Positions 37,408 through 45,381 of a stretch of DNA of 64,000 nt are shown piece by piece (positions within the stretch are counted from its first letter, which is position 1; each line of letters starts with the position of its first letter). The stretch spans positions 1-64,000 of the forward strand of contig NZ_LAKD02000011.1 in assembly GCF_000968685.2 (NCBI RefSeq), in the 5' to 3' direction. The stretch is from Streptomyces antioxidans. Its GTDB lineage: Bacteria > Actinomycetota > Actinomycetes > Streptomycetales > Streptomycetaceae. A program made the translations under genes and the position numbers. The notes under the pieces were generated by a model. The model had not been told where the DNA came from and made no database searches. It was given only the letters and a program-made list of their open reading frames with translations.

Positions 37408-39242
37408 GGCTGCCGGGTCTCCTGTCGGGTGACGGCCCGCTCCAGCGGGCTGGGGAGGGGGAAATAGGCGTCGAGGAAGGGGCGGACCAACGCCAGCTGG
37501 TCCTCGAGGTCGTGCTCGGAGGAGACCGTGTCGTTGAGGCAGAACGCCTGGCAGTGGCGGGCCCGCAGCAGTCTGGCCAGCCGGGTGCGGATGGTGGGCT
37601 GGGCCAGGTCGAAGTAGTCGTAGCGCAGATGGCCGGGGACCGCGCGCCCGGTCAGGAACGCGTAGTAGTGGTGGAGCGAGGACGGTACGGAGATGTCCGA
37701 CGGCGAGCGCACCCGGCTGGCCATGGTCGCGCGGACCGCGTCGGGGAACTCCTTCTCGATCTCGGCGAGCACGCTGGTGCGCAGGGCGTGCGGGGTGTGC
37801 TTCATCTTCTGGGTGATGGCCGGGCCGAACCGCTCCGCAAGCAGCGCCCGGTTGTTCTTGCCCGCCGCCGATACGGGCACGTCACCGGGGCCCACGGGGG
37901 GCAGCGGGATCAGCGCGCGGGAGGGGAAGAACTTGCAGACGCCGTTGGCCAGGAAGAAGTCCTGCGGGGTGACCGGCGAGCCGAGGAAGACATCGTCGTT
38001 GAAGTAGAGGAAGTGCTCGGCGAGCCCGTCGATGTGGTGCAGCCGGGTCTCGATGGCATGGGAGTTGAAGGTGGGCAGCGCATCGGGGTCGTCGAAGATG
38101 TCGTGGTGGTCCACGACGGTGATCCCCGGGTGCGATACGGCCAGCCAGTCGGGCACCTGGCGATCGGTCACCAGATAGATGTGGCGCACCCAGGGGGCGT
38201 ACAGATACAGCGAGCGCAGCGAATAGCGCAGCTCGTCGCGGTTGGCGTAGCGGGCGGCGTTGGCGGCCTGGGCGTGGTAGCCCCGGCCCGCGAGGGCCGC
38301 CCGCCGCCGCTGCCACTGCGGATCCGAGCCGTCCACCCAGGTGTAGACGACGTCGATGGGGAAGCGGACCTCGTCCGGCAGCCGGGTCAGGAACTCCGGG
38401 CGGGTGCGCACCAGCGGCCCCGGCTGCCAGCCGACGGGCGGGGCGAGCCGGGTGAACAACTGGTCGGGGGCGCGCACCGGTTCGCCCACGAGCGGTACGG
38501 ACGCGGTGGTGCGGTTGAAGCGGGGCGCGATCAGCACCCGCTCCTCGCCCTGCCCGCCGGGCTCCCAGAACTCGATGTCGCAGCCGTGCGCCGGGCCGAG
38601 GAGCAGCCGTCCGCCCGGCTCGCCCGACCCGCCCGGCCCGGTGTGGAAGCGGGTGAAGCGGACCACGGAGGCTCCGGCCAGCCGCCGCCAGGCCCCCCGC
38701 CTGCCGCCGAGCCGGGGCGGGGTCGCCGGGTGGCCGCGCCGCGGTGGCAGTGAGACGTACCCCGCCTCCTCGGCGCACAGCGTGGCCAGCGCCGTGACCA
38801 CCACGTCCCGCTGGTCGGCCCGTACGCCGACGGCCGAGCCGACGTTGCTGTAGCAGCGGACCACGAAGTGGTCGATCCGGGCCCGGTCCAGCGCCTCGCA
38901 CACCAGCCGCAGATTCTCGGCGCGCGCGAACAGCGGGGTGGGGGAGGGGGCCAGGGTCGCCACCAGGGCGCCGCCCCGCCGGTCGGCGATCACCGTCCGC
39001 CCCGATCCGGCCAGCAGCCCGGCCCGCCGCAGCCGCCGCCGCGCCCGGCGCAGCCGCAGCGAGCGGGAGGCGGCCGACAGCCCGCCCAGGCTCCGCATGG
39101 CCGCCCGGCGCAGCCCGGGGCCGGTCACGGCGACGACCGCGCGGCGCAGCCGCAGCGGGACCGCACGCCGGTATCCGCGCACCAGCGGTGGCGGATCGGC
39201 GAGCCAGGGACGGGGGGCGGCGGGCGGTGCGGTGAGGGGCAT
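37380..39242 (-). CDS. Stealth-family sugar-phosphate transferase (capsule phosphotransferase type)
   Basis: Stealth proteins transfer hexose-1-phosphate units to make phosphodiester-linked capsule or wall polysaccharides. All four conserved regions are visible in the 620-residue product: CR1 FPIDVVYTWVDGSDPQW near 293; CR2 RYSLRSLYLYAPWVRHIYLV near 350 followed by YFNDDVFLG; CR3 KMKHTPHALRTSVLAEIEKE near 477; CR4 DISVPSSLHHYYAFLTGRAV near 514. The N-terminal ~290 residues are Arg-rich and then a family-typical variable domain. ATG 39242 (MPLTAPPAAPRP) is chosen, with CAGGA upstream. It lies between the GT2-TagF fusion (50-bp gap) and FkbM, forming a three-gene operon. Confidence 0.92.
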   Translation of the reverse strand: MPLTAPPAAPRPWLADPPPLVRGYRRAVPLRLRRAVVAVTGPGLRRAAMRSLGGLSAASRSLRLRRARRRLRRAGLLAGSGRTVIADRRGGALVATLAPSPTPLFARAENLRLVCEALDRARIDHFVVRCYSNVGSAVGVRADQRDVVVTALATLCAEEAGYVSLPPRRGHPATPPRLGGRRGAWRRLAGASVVRFTRFHTGPGGSGEPGGRLLLGPAHGCDIEFWEPGGQGEERVLIAPRFNRTTASVPLVGEPVRAPDQLFTRLAPPVGWQPGPLVRTRPEFLTRLPDEVRFPIDVVYTWVDGSDPQWQRRRAALAGRGYHAQAANAARYANRDELRYSLRSLYLYAPWVRHIYLVTDRQVPDWLAVSHPGITVVDHHDIFDDPDALPTFNSHAIETRLHHIDGLAEHFLYFNDDVFLGSPVTPQDFFLANGVCKFFPSRALIPLPPVGPGDVPVSAAGKNNRALLAERFGPAITQKMKHTPHALRTSVLAEIEKEFPDAVRATMASRVRSPSDISVPSSLHHYYAFLTGRAVPGHLRYDYFDLAQPTIRTRLARLLRARHCQAFCLNDTVSSEHDLEDQLALVRPFLDAYFPLPSPLERAVTRQETRQPCPSPSPFP

Positions 39243-39292
39243 CGTGCGTCCTGGGTCGGGGCGTCGGGACGGGGCGCGGGGGCTGGTTGGGG

Positions 39293-41650
39293 CTAGTGGG
39301 GGCGGCTCCGGTGGGGGAGTGAGACGGCGGGTGGAGCGCATACGCTCCCGGCCAGCGGGGCGGTCCGGCCGTCGCCGGACCGGTCATGGTCGGCTGCGGG
39401 GGTACGAACGGCGGCGGGTGCGGGACGGCGCTCGGCGGGCGGGACGACGGGCGGCAGCAGTTCGTGGCGCTCGCCGAGGAACACCCGGCGCACCACGCGC
39501 TCGGCCGCCCGCCCGTCGTCGTACGGACAGAAGCGGGCGCGGAACGCGGCGCGCAGCGCGGCCGAGCGCGGACCGCACCAGGCGCCCGTGGTGAAGAGGG
39601 CGATCAGCTCGTCCTCGGTGCGGGAGACCGGTCCTGGCGGGGCGGCGGTGATGTCGAAGTAGGTGCCGCGGGCGGCGCGATAGGCGTCCCAGTCGTCGGC
39701 GTGGACGACGATGGGCCGGTCGAGATTGGCGTAGTCGAACATGATGGACGAGTAGTCCGTCAGCAGTGCGTCGGCCGCGAGGCACAGCTCCTCCACCCGG
39801 CCGTACCCCGAAACGTCGAGCACCCGTCCGCAGGCGCTCCCCATGGCCCCGTTCGAAGCCTGGAAGTCCTGGAAGCCCTGGAAGTAGTGCGGCCTGACCA
39901 GCAGCGTGAACCCGGGCCCCAGCGCGCGGGCCACCCGCTCCGGGTCCAGCCGCGGCCCCGGGCGGCGCTGGTAGTCGCGGTGGGTCGGGGCGTACAGCAC
40001 GGCGACGCTGCCCGCCGGGATGCCGAGCCGGGCGCGCAGCCGGGCCACGTCGTCCTCGGTGGCGTGCTGGAAGACGTCAGCGCGCGGCGAGCCGTAGGGG
40101 AGCGTGGTGTAGCCGGAGGGGTAGACCCGCTCCCAGACCAGGGTGGTGTGGCGGTTGGCGGAGAGGCTGTAGTCCCAGCGGTCCACCCGCTCCAGCAGCT
40201 TGCCGAAGTCCATGCCGCGGGCGGCGGCGGGACGGTCCAGCAGATCCAGGCCCATGTGCTTGAGCGGGGTGCCGTGGTGGGTCTGGAGGTGGATCTGCCC
40301 GGGCCGCTTGCGCAGCCCCGGGGTGAAGTTGACGTTGTTGACGAGGAAGCGGGCGCGGGCCAGCGCCGTCCAGTAGGCGGCCGAGCCGGGGTGCAGGCGG
40401 CGCACCCCGGGCGGCAGGGTGTGGGCGTACTCCGGGGTGGTGATCCAGGCGGTACTCGCCCCCGGCACCAGCTCGCGCACCTTCGCCTCGATGGCCGCCG
40501 GGTGGCAGGCGTAGCCCTTGTGCCAGTACGCGGCGAAGACGGCGAGCCGGGGATCGAGAGGCAGGCACAGCTGCACCCGGTAGTGCGCCCAGAGTGCCAC
40601 CGCGCGCAGCCGGGCATACCCGACCGGGCCCAGGGCGACGACCCTCCGCCACCCCCGACCGCCGCTCCGCAGCAGCTCAAACGCCCACCGGGCACCCAGC
40701 CGCAGCAGCAGAGACCGCCACCGGGCGCGCCCGGGCGGGGTGGCCGCGCCGTACGGCCGGTAGCGCCGGTGGTGCGCGCCCGCCCGGCGGAAGAACTCGG
40801 CCCGGGCCCGCACCGGCAGCCGGTCCGGCGCGGCGGCGATCACGCCGAGGTGGTCGACCATCCGCCGGAACAGCGCCGGGCGCCAGTGGGCCAGCTCGGG
40901 CCGGGCGTCGAGGAACCGGAACACCCGGTCGTACTGGTCGAACACATCGAGGTGGCGGCGGCTGGTGGTGCGCAAAATCCCGCCGCGCCGCCGCTGCCGG
41001 TAGTGGACGCACACCCGGTCAAGGACGGCGATGGACTCCGCGCTGAGCAGCACGGAAAAGGTCCAGGGCGTGTCCTCGTAAAATCCGGCCGGAAACGCGA
41101 AGCCCCCCTCCCGGACGAAGTCCCGGCGGTACGCCTTGTTCCAGGCGACCATCAGCAGCCGCGACAGCTCCGGCCGCTGATCGAGCCGGAAGACCTGCCG
41201 GACGCATCCGGGGTCGCCCTCCCGGAGCAACCCGGCCCGGACGTTCCGCACGAGGTCGCCCGTCCAGTCCACCCGCGCGTAGTCGAAGACCAGCACCTGC
41301 GGCTCGCCGGTCCGCGCCAGCCGGTCGGCGATGGCGCGCAGCGAGCCGGGGGCGAGGGTGTCATCCCCGTCGAGAAAGAGCAGATAGTCCCCGGTGGCCC
41401 GCCGGATCCCGGCGTTCCGCGCCCGCCCGAGCCCCGCGTTCTCCGCCAGATGCACGGCCCGTACCCGCGGATCCCGCTCGGCGGCCTCATCGATGAGCGC
41501 GCCACACGCGTCCGGCGAGTGGTCATCGACCGCGATCAGCTCCAGGTCCGTGAAGTCCTGCTCCAGCACGGACCGCAGACACTCACTCAGATACGGCTGG
41601 ACCTCGTAAGCGGGCACGATGACGCTGAACCGGGGCACGGCGCATCCCAT
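39293..41650 (-). CDS. Bifunctional GT2 glycosyltransferase / CDP-glycerol glycerophosphotransferase (second copy)
   Basis: The layout matches the enzyme at 25094-27343. The GT2 domain has FSVIVPAYEVQPYLSECLRS, FLDGDDTLAPGSL and YEDTPW; the TagF domain has LQTHHGTPLKHMGLDLLDRP, LLTDYSSIMFDYANLDRP and VHADDWDAYRAARGTYFD. It has about 785 residues, ending in a ~55-residue Pro/Arg-rich tail. ATG 41650 is used; GTG 41638, which aligns with the first residue of the other copy, is equally likely because neither has a strong ribosome site. It leads the minus-strand operon with the Stealth and FkbM genes. The same family with different partners suggests a second polymer or a second sugar. Confidence 0.9.
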   Translation of the reverse strand: MGCAVPRFSVIVPAYEVQPYLSECLRSVLEQDFTDLELIAVDDHSPDACGALIDEAAERDPRVRAVHLAENAGLGRARNAGIRRATGDYLLFLDGDDTLAPGSLRAIADRLARTGEPQVLVFDYARVDWTGDLVRNVRAGLLREGDPGCVRQVFRLDQRPELSRLLMVAWNKAYRRDFVREGGFAFPAGFYEDTPWTFSVLLSAESIAVLDRVCVHYRQRRRGGILRTTSRRHLDVFDQYDRVFRFLDARPELAHWRPALFRRMVDHLGVIAAAPDRLPVRARAEFFRRAGAHHRRYRPYGAATPPGRARWRSLLLRLGARWAFELLRSGGRGWRRVVALGPVGYARLRAVALWAHYRVQLCLPLDPRLAVFAAYWHKGYACHPAAIEAKVRELVPGASTAWITTPEYAHTLPPGVRRLHPGSAAYWTALARARFLVNNVNFTPGLRKRPGQIHLQTHHGTPLKHMGLDLLDRPAAARGMDFGKLLERVDRWDYSLSANRHTTLVWERVYPSGYTTLPYGSPRADVFQHATEDDVARLRARLGIPAGSVAVLYAPTHRDYQRRPGPRLDPERVARALGPGFTLLVRPHYFQGFQDFQASNGAMGSACGRVLDVSGYGRVEELCLAADALLTDYSSIMFDYANLDRPIVVHADDWDAYRAARGTYFDITAAPPGPVSRTEDELIALFTTGAWCGPRSAALRAAFRARFCPYDDGRAAERVVRRVFLGERHELLPPVVPPAERRPAPAAVRTPAADHDRSGDGRTAPLAGSVCAPPAVSLPHRSRPH

Positions 41651-41811
41651 CGGTCGAAGCGGCACGGATGGTTTCTCACACCATCATCTGAACGCCCAGC
41701 CAATGGCGCGCCGCCCTCGCCGGGCACGCCAGAAAAGCCCCCCGTTCGGCCCAACCCGCGGCGGCGCACGCTCAGCCGTGCCTGTCAGGGTCCCCCGATA
41801 CTCTGGGCGAC

Positions 41812-42621
41812 GTGACCCACTCCTACGCGCGTCCCGACGATGCCGACGTCGCGATAGCCGCGGCACGTGCTGGCGCGGACGTGGTGCGCGGCATGTACGG
41901 CCAGCGGCTGGCCCGCATCGACAAGGGCGCCGGGGACTTCGCCACCCCAGCCGATGTGGAGGCCGAGGAGACGATCATTGCCTCCATCCGTGCCGCTCGG
42001 CCCGATGACGCGGTGCTCGGCGAGGAAGGCGGACGGCAGGGCCCCACCGCCGCGCGTGAGTGGCTCGTGGACCCCTTGTGCGGCACGCTGAACTATTCGG
42101 TCGGCACCATGCTGGTGGCCGTCAACGTGGCGTTGCGCAACGGGGCGGCGGCGGTGGCCGACCCGTTCAGCGGCGAGGTCTTCTTCACCGACGGCGAGAC
42201 CGCCCGGGTACGACACGAAGGCGCCGACGCCCAGCTGGCTCCCACGTCCACCACCCAGTTGGTGGACATGAACCTGGACGCCCCGTTCCCGAGCGCCCCC
42301 GGCTTCCGGACCGTGGACCTGCTGGCCCACCCCGCCTTCGCCGAGCACTTCCGCCCGCGGGTCGTCTCCACGACCCTGGCGCTGGCCTGGGTCGCCTCCG
42401 GCAAGCGCGCCGCATACGTCACCGACGGCAGTGCCCTGCACGATAGCGTGCACTTCGCCGCGGGCATCGCGGTGTGCCGGGCCGCTGGCTGCGTGGTCAC
42501 CGGAATCGACGGCGACCCCATCGGCCAGGCAAGCCGCGGCCTCGTAGCGGCCGCCGACGCTGAGACCCACGGTCTGCTGATGTCGATGATCCGCGGCCGC
42601 GGCTCTGGGGGAACCGCCTAG
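41812..42621 (+). CDS. Inositol-monophosphatase-like protein with altered metal motifs
   Basis: The 269-residue protein follows the IMPase fold. It has DFATPADVEAEETIIASIR, the GEEGG motif near residue 69 and WLVDPLCGTLNYSVGT near 82. The family metal motif is DPxDGT; here the second Asp is Cys (DPLCGT). The C-terminal WDxAAG site reads VHFAAGIAVCRAAGCVVTGI, so that Asp is missing too. Classical Mg-dependent phosphatase activity is therefore doubtful. The GTG start at 41812 fits the family N-terminus. It is divergent from the glycopolymer operon and convergent with the SDR gene. Inactive homologue or changed chemistry are both possible. Confidence 0.82.
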   Translation: MTHSYARPDDADVAIAAARAGADVVRGMYGQRLARIDKGAGDFATPADVEAEETIIASIRAARPDDAVLGEEGGRQGPTAAREWLVDPLCGTLNYSVGTMLVAVNVALRNGAAAVADPFSGEVFFTDGETARVRHEGADAQLAPTSTTQLVDMNLDAPFPSAPGFRTVDLLAHPAFAEHFRPRVVSTTLALAWVASGKRAAYVTDGSALHDSVHFAAGIAVCRAAGCVVTGIDGDPIGQASRGLVAAADAETHGLLMSMIRGRGSGGTA

Positions 42622-42695
42622 CCGGGCTGCCAGGTCCGAACTGAAACCCCGGTCTCGTGCCCGCCTTGGTGAGCAGACTGGGCCCCGTGGTTGGT

Positions 42696-43430
42696 TCAGA
42701 TGGCGGTGCGTCCGCCGTCGATGTGGATGGTGGCGCCGGTGATGTAGCCGGAGCGGTCGGAGGCGAGGAAGCCGACGAGGTCGGCGACTTCCTCGGGCTG
42801 GGCGACTCGGCCGAGCGCGGTGGTGGCCGCGAGCTGGTCTAGGACGTCAGGGGTGCCCATGGGGGTTTCGACGGGGCCAGGGGCGACCGTATTGACGCGG
42901 ACGCCCTGTCCGCTGAACTCGGCGGCCCATTCCCGGGTGAGCGAGGTGAGTGCGGCCTTGCTGGCGCCGTAGGCGGAGGAGCCGGGGATTCCGATGGTGG
43001 CGGCGAGACTGCCGATGTTGATGATCGCTCCGCTTCGTTTGCTGAGCATTGCGGGGACGAAGGCGGCGACCAGCAGGAAGGGGCCTCGCACGTTGGTGGC
43101 GTAGGTGGCGTCCAAGTCCTCGACGCTGAATGTCTCGGTCGGTCCCCAGATGGCGAGGCCGGCGTTGTTGACCAGGATGTCGATCTCGCCGACTTCCTCG
43201 TGCAGCGCGCTGATGTGGGCGGGGTCGCCGATGTCGGCGGAGGTGAACTGGGCACTGCCCCCGGCATCGGTGATGCTGCGGACGACGGCGGTGCCGCGTT
43301 CGGTGTCGCGCCCGACGACGACCACGTGAGCGCCCTGGGCGGTGAGGTGGCGTGCGATGGCCGCGCCTATTCCGCTGGTGGCACCGGTCACCAGCGCCCG
43401 CTTGCCGTTGAGGGAGAGGTTGTCGGACAT
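42696..43430 (-). CDS. Short-chain dehydrogenase/reductase (downstream copy)
   Basis: This 244-residue classical SDR has the cofactor motif TGATSGIG at ~16-23, NNAG near 90, Ser in NIGSLAAT, the active-site YGASK near 153 and [11 protein letters not shown] final [17 protein letters not shown] closes the fold. ATG 43430 has AAGGAG 11 bases upstream. It is probably the last gene of a three-gene unit (SDR, cyclase fragment, SDR) transcribed from the operator-bearing interval at 44.6 kb. It is only distantly similar to the other SDR here. The substrate is unknown. Confidence 0.93.
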   Translation of the reverse strand: MSDNLSLNGKRALVTGATSGIGAAIARHLTAQGAHVVVVGRDTERGTAVVRSITDAGGSAQFTSADIGDPAHISALHEEVGEIDILVNNAGLAIWGPTETFSVEDLDATYATNVRGPFLLVAAFVPAMLSKRSGAIINIGSLAATIGIPGSSAYGASKAALTSLTREWAAEFSGQGVRVNTVAPGPVETPMGTPDVLDQLAATTALGRVAQPEEVADLVGFLASDRSGYITGATIHIDGGRTAI

Positions 43431-43512
43431 GCGTGGAGAGGCTCCTTCTTCCGTAGATTGCTGGTGCTGGGCCGTGGCTCGCGGCCGACTCAGGCGTGTG
43501 GCGAGGACGGGT

Positions 43513-43761
43513 TCAGAGGGCGACGGCGTCGAGTTGCGAGAGCATCTTGAGGAGGTTGCCGACGCCCCAGTGGCCGGTGATACGGCCGGTGTGGACCTTC
43601 ATCACGTCCACGGTCTCGAAGTCCACAGTCCTGCCGGTGGGCCCGACGCCCAGGATCGGGCCGGTCTGGGTGCCGCGGTAGATCTTGTAGGTGGTGACCA
43701 TGGGACCGCCGGCGATCTGCCGTACCTTTCGCATGGAGGCGCCTGCTTCGGGGTGGCTCAC
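43513..43761 (-). pseudogene. Truncated ester cyclase / SnoaL-like fragment
   Basis: The 82 codons carry only the C-terminal half of a SnoaL-like ester-cyclase fold: GTQTGPILGVGPTGRTVDFE followed by [20 protein letters not shown]. Complete members have about 130-145 residues and begin well before this segment. The region just upstream is the end of the SDR gene, so the N-terminal half is missing. The GTG at 43761 has no convincing ribosome site. It may be a relic of a deletion or be translated as a short remnant. I call it a pseudogene with moderate confidence. Confidence 0.65.
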
Positions 43762-43800
43762 CGGCGCGATGGCGGACTCGCCCCGAAAACGGCGGCGGGG

Positions 43801-44544
43801 TCAGATCTGGGACTGGCCGCCGTCGACCGTCAGGTCAGCGCCGGTCGTGTAACTGGAGTCGTCGCAGGCCAGGAACAGCACGGCGGCGGCCACCTCCTCC
43901 GGGCGCCCCAGGCGGTTCAGCGGGACCGTGCTGCGCATCTGCTCGCGCAGGCCATCGGCGCCTTCGCCGGCCTGGGCCTCGAAGATGGGCGTGTCGATTG
44001 GGCCGGGGCTGAGTGAGTTCACCCGGATCCTCCGCTCCTTGAGTTCAGCCGCCCAGCTTCGGGCGAAGGAACGGGTGGCGGCCTTGGCCGCCGAGTACGT
44101 GGTGTACGGGGGCGCGCCGATCAGGTGCGCGGTGGAGGAGATCAGCACCACCGACCCGCCGTCATTGAGCAGCGGGAGCGCCTTCTGGACGGTGAAGAAC
44201 GTGCCGCGGGCGTTGGTGTTGAACGTGGAGTCGAAGTGCTCGGGAGTGGCCTCGGCCAGGGTGACCAGCTCAACGAAGGCTGCGTTCGCCACGATCACGT
44301 CGACCGAGCCGCGCTCCTGACGCACCCGCTCCCAGAGCTGGTCGAGATCGTGGAGGCTGGAGACATCACCCTGTACGCCGGTGACGTTCTGGCCGATCTC
44401 CGCCTCGGCCTTGGCCAGGGCCTCAGTCCGTCGGCCGGTGATGAAGACATGCGCGCCTTCATCGGCCAGCCGCTTCGCCGTGGCCAGCCCGATACCGCTC
44501 GTGCCGCCGGTGACGACCGCGGTCTTCCCGCCCAGCTTGCCCAT
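43801..44544 (-). CDS. Short-chain dehydrogenase/reductase (operator-proximal copy)
   Basis: This 247-residue SDR has TGGTSGIG at ~12-19, NAAF in place of NNAG, the catalytic Ser in LISSTAHL, YSAAK near 150 and LSPGPIDTPIFE. It ends in YTTGADLTVDGGQSQI. ATG 44544 is preceded by GAGGAA at a good distance; the longer frame runs through the operator region. It is the first gene of the unit divergent from tetR. SDRs of this layout are often controlled by a neighbouring TetR repressor. The substrate is unknown. Confidence 0.94.
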   Translation of the reverse strand: MGKLGGKTAVVTGGTSGIGLATAKRLADEGAHVFITGRRTEALAKAEAEIGQNVTGVQGDVSSLHDLDQLWERVRQERGSVDVIVANAAFVELVTLAEATPEHFDSTFNTNARGTFFTVQKALPLLNDGGSVVLISSTAHLIGAPPYTTYSAAKAATRSFARSWAAELKERRIRVNSLSPGPIDTPIFEAQAGEGADGLREQMRSTVPLNRLGRPEEVAAAVLFLACDDSSYTTGADLTVDGGQSQI

Positions 44545-44581
44545 GATCGGTTCCTCGTTCCTGCGGTGATCGCAAAATGTG

Positions 44582-44593
44582 TAGTGGTCGCTA
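44582..44593. promoter_or_regulatory. Probable TetR operator copy a
   Basis: TAGTGGTCGCTA is an imperfect copy of the 12-bp palindrome TAGCGATCGCTA found three more times nearby. It is in the divergent SDR/tetR interval, 33 bp centre to centre from copy b (about three helical turns) and near the likely -35 region of tetR. Confidence 0.7.
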
Positions 44594-44607
44594 AGGCTCC
44601 CGCGACC

Positions 44608-44626
44608 TACAATGTAGCGACTGCTA
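44608..44626. promoter_or_regulatory. Likely tetR -10 element with operator copy b
   Basis: TACAAT (44608-44613) is a good -10 hexamer for tetR, and TAGCGACTGCTA (44615-44626) covers the expected transcription start. On the opposite strand TACATT (44611-44616) could serve the divergent SDR. A repressor bound here would block both directions. The -35 elements are weak and not assigned. Confidence 0.65.
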
Positions 44627-44675
44627 AGAAAAAGCAAGTCGGAGAATAGGGGTCACCCGAAGTAGGAGGATGGAT

Positions 44676-45266
44676 ATGCCGCGAGGCCGCAGGCGCGGAT
44701 TCGACAGGGGTGCCGCGTTGGACACCGCCATGGAGATGTTCTGGCGGCGGGGGTACGCGAGTACGTCCGTAGCCGACCTCACCGCTGCCATGGGTATCAA
44801 TCCGCCCAGCCTGTACGCGGCGTTCGGAAACAAGCGTGCACTCTTCGAAGAGGCCCTTGAGCGCTACGCGCGCGAGCGCTCCCGCTATCTGGCGGAGGCG
44901 ATGGCCGAGTCCACCGCCCGCGCCGCCACCCTCCGCTTCCTGAGGGGAACCGCCGAGGCGGCCACCCTTCCGGATCGGCCGGCCGGCTGCCTGACCGTTC
45001 AGGGTGGGCTCGCCTGTGCCGAGGAGGACCGCGAGGTGGTCGAGCTCCTCGCCGCCTATCGCGCGGGCACCCGCCGGGCGCTCCTGGAGCGCTTCGAGAA
45101 GGCCGTCGCCGACGGCGATCTCCCCGAATCCACCGACTGTCCCGCGCTGGCCAGGTGTGTCGTAGCGGCAGCCGAAGGGCTCAATGTCGAGGCCGCGGCC
45201 GGAGCCCCGCGCGAGGAGCTGCTCGCTGCCGCGGCCCTCGGGGCTGCTGTGGTGCCCGATGCGTAG
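44676..45266 (+). CDS. TetR-family transcriptional repressor
   Basis: This 196-residue regulator has an N-terminal helix-turn-helix (~8-55), FDRGAALDTAMEMFWRRGYA, then DLTAAMGINPPSLYAAFGNK with the YxxFxxK end typical of TetR. An all-alpha ligand domain follows, rich in Ala and Glu. The ribosome site AGGAGG (44664-44669) abuts an ATG at 44670 but is six bases from the ATG at 44676, so the latter is the true start. The gene is divergent from the SDR unit and upstream of the peroxiredoxin-like gene. The palindromes around both promoters make it the likely regulator of all three transcripts. The ligand is unknown. Confidence 0.93.
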   Translation: MPRGRRRGFDRGAALDTAMEMFWRRGYASTSVADLTAAMGINPPSLYAAFGNKRALFEEALERYARERSRYLAEAMAESTARAATLRFLRGTAEAATLPDRPAGCLTVQGGLACAEEDREVVELLAAYRAGTRRALLERFEKAVADGDLPESTDCPALARCVVAAAEGLNVEAAAGAPREELLAAAALGAAVVPDA

Positions 45267-45276
45267 TCCAGCTGTG

Positions 45277-45288
45277 TAGCGACCGCTA
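45277..45288. promoter_or_regulatory. Probable TetR operator copy c
   Basis: TAGCGACCGCTA differs from the perfect palindrome of copy d at one position. It lies 11 bp after the tetR stop and just upstream of the -35 element of the peroxiredoxin-like gene. Centre spacing to copy d is 53 bp, five helical turns. Confidence 0.75.
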
Positions 45289-45295
45289 AAAATAT

Positions 45296-45324
45296 TTGCA
45301 CGGAGCCGAAGGGGTGCCTACGCT
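45296..45324 (+). promoter_or_regulatory. Promoter of the peroxiredoxin-like gene
   Basis: TTGCAC (45296-45301), a 17-bp spacer and TACGCT (45319-45324) form a good principal-sigma-type promoter. The start point would fall near 45331, inside operator copy d. Confidence 0.65.
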
Positions 45325-45329
45325 GACTT

Positions 45330-45341
45330 TAGCGATCGCTA
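45330..45341. promoter_or_regulatory. Probable TetR operator copy d (perfect palindrome)
   Basis: TAGCGATCGCTA is a perfect 12-bp palindrome placed over the predicted transcription start of the peroxiredoxin-like gene. It is the best conserved of the four copies. Confidence 0.78.
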
Positions 45342-45381
45342 CACATGAGAGTGTGGCGCACCCAGCACACGGGAGATCCTC

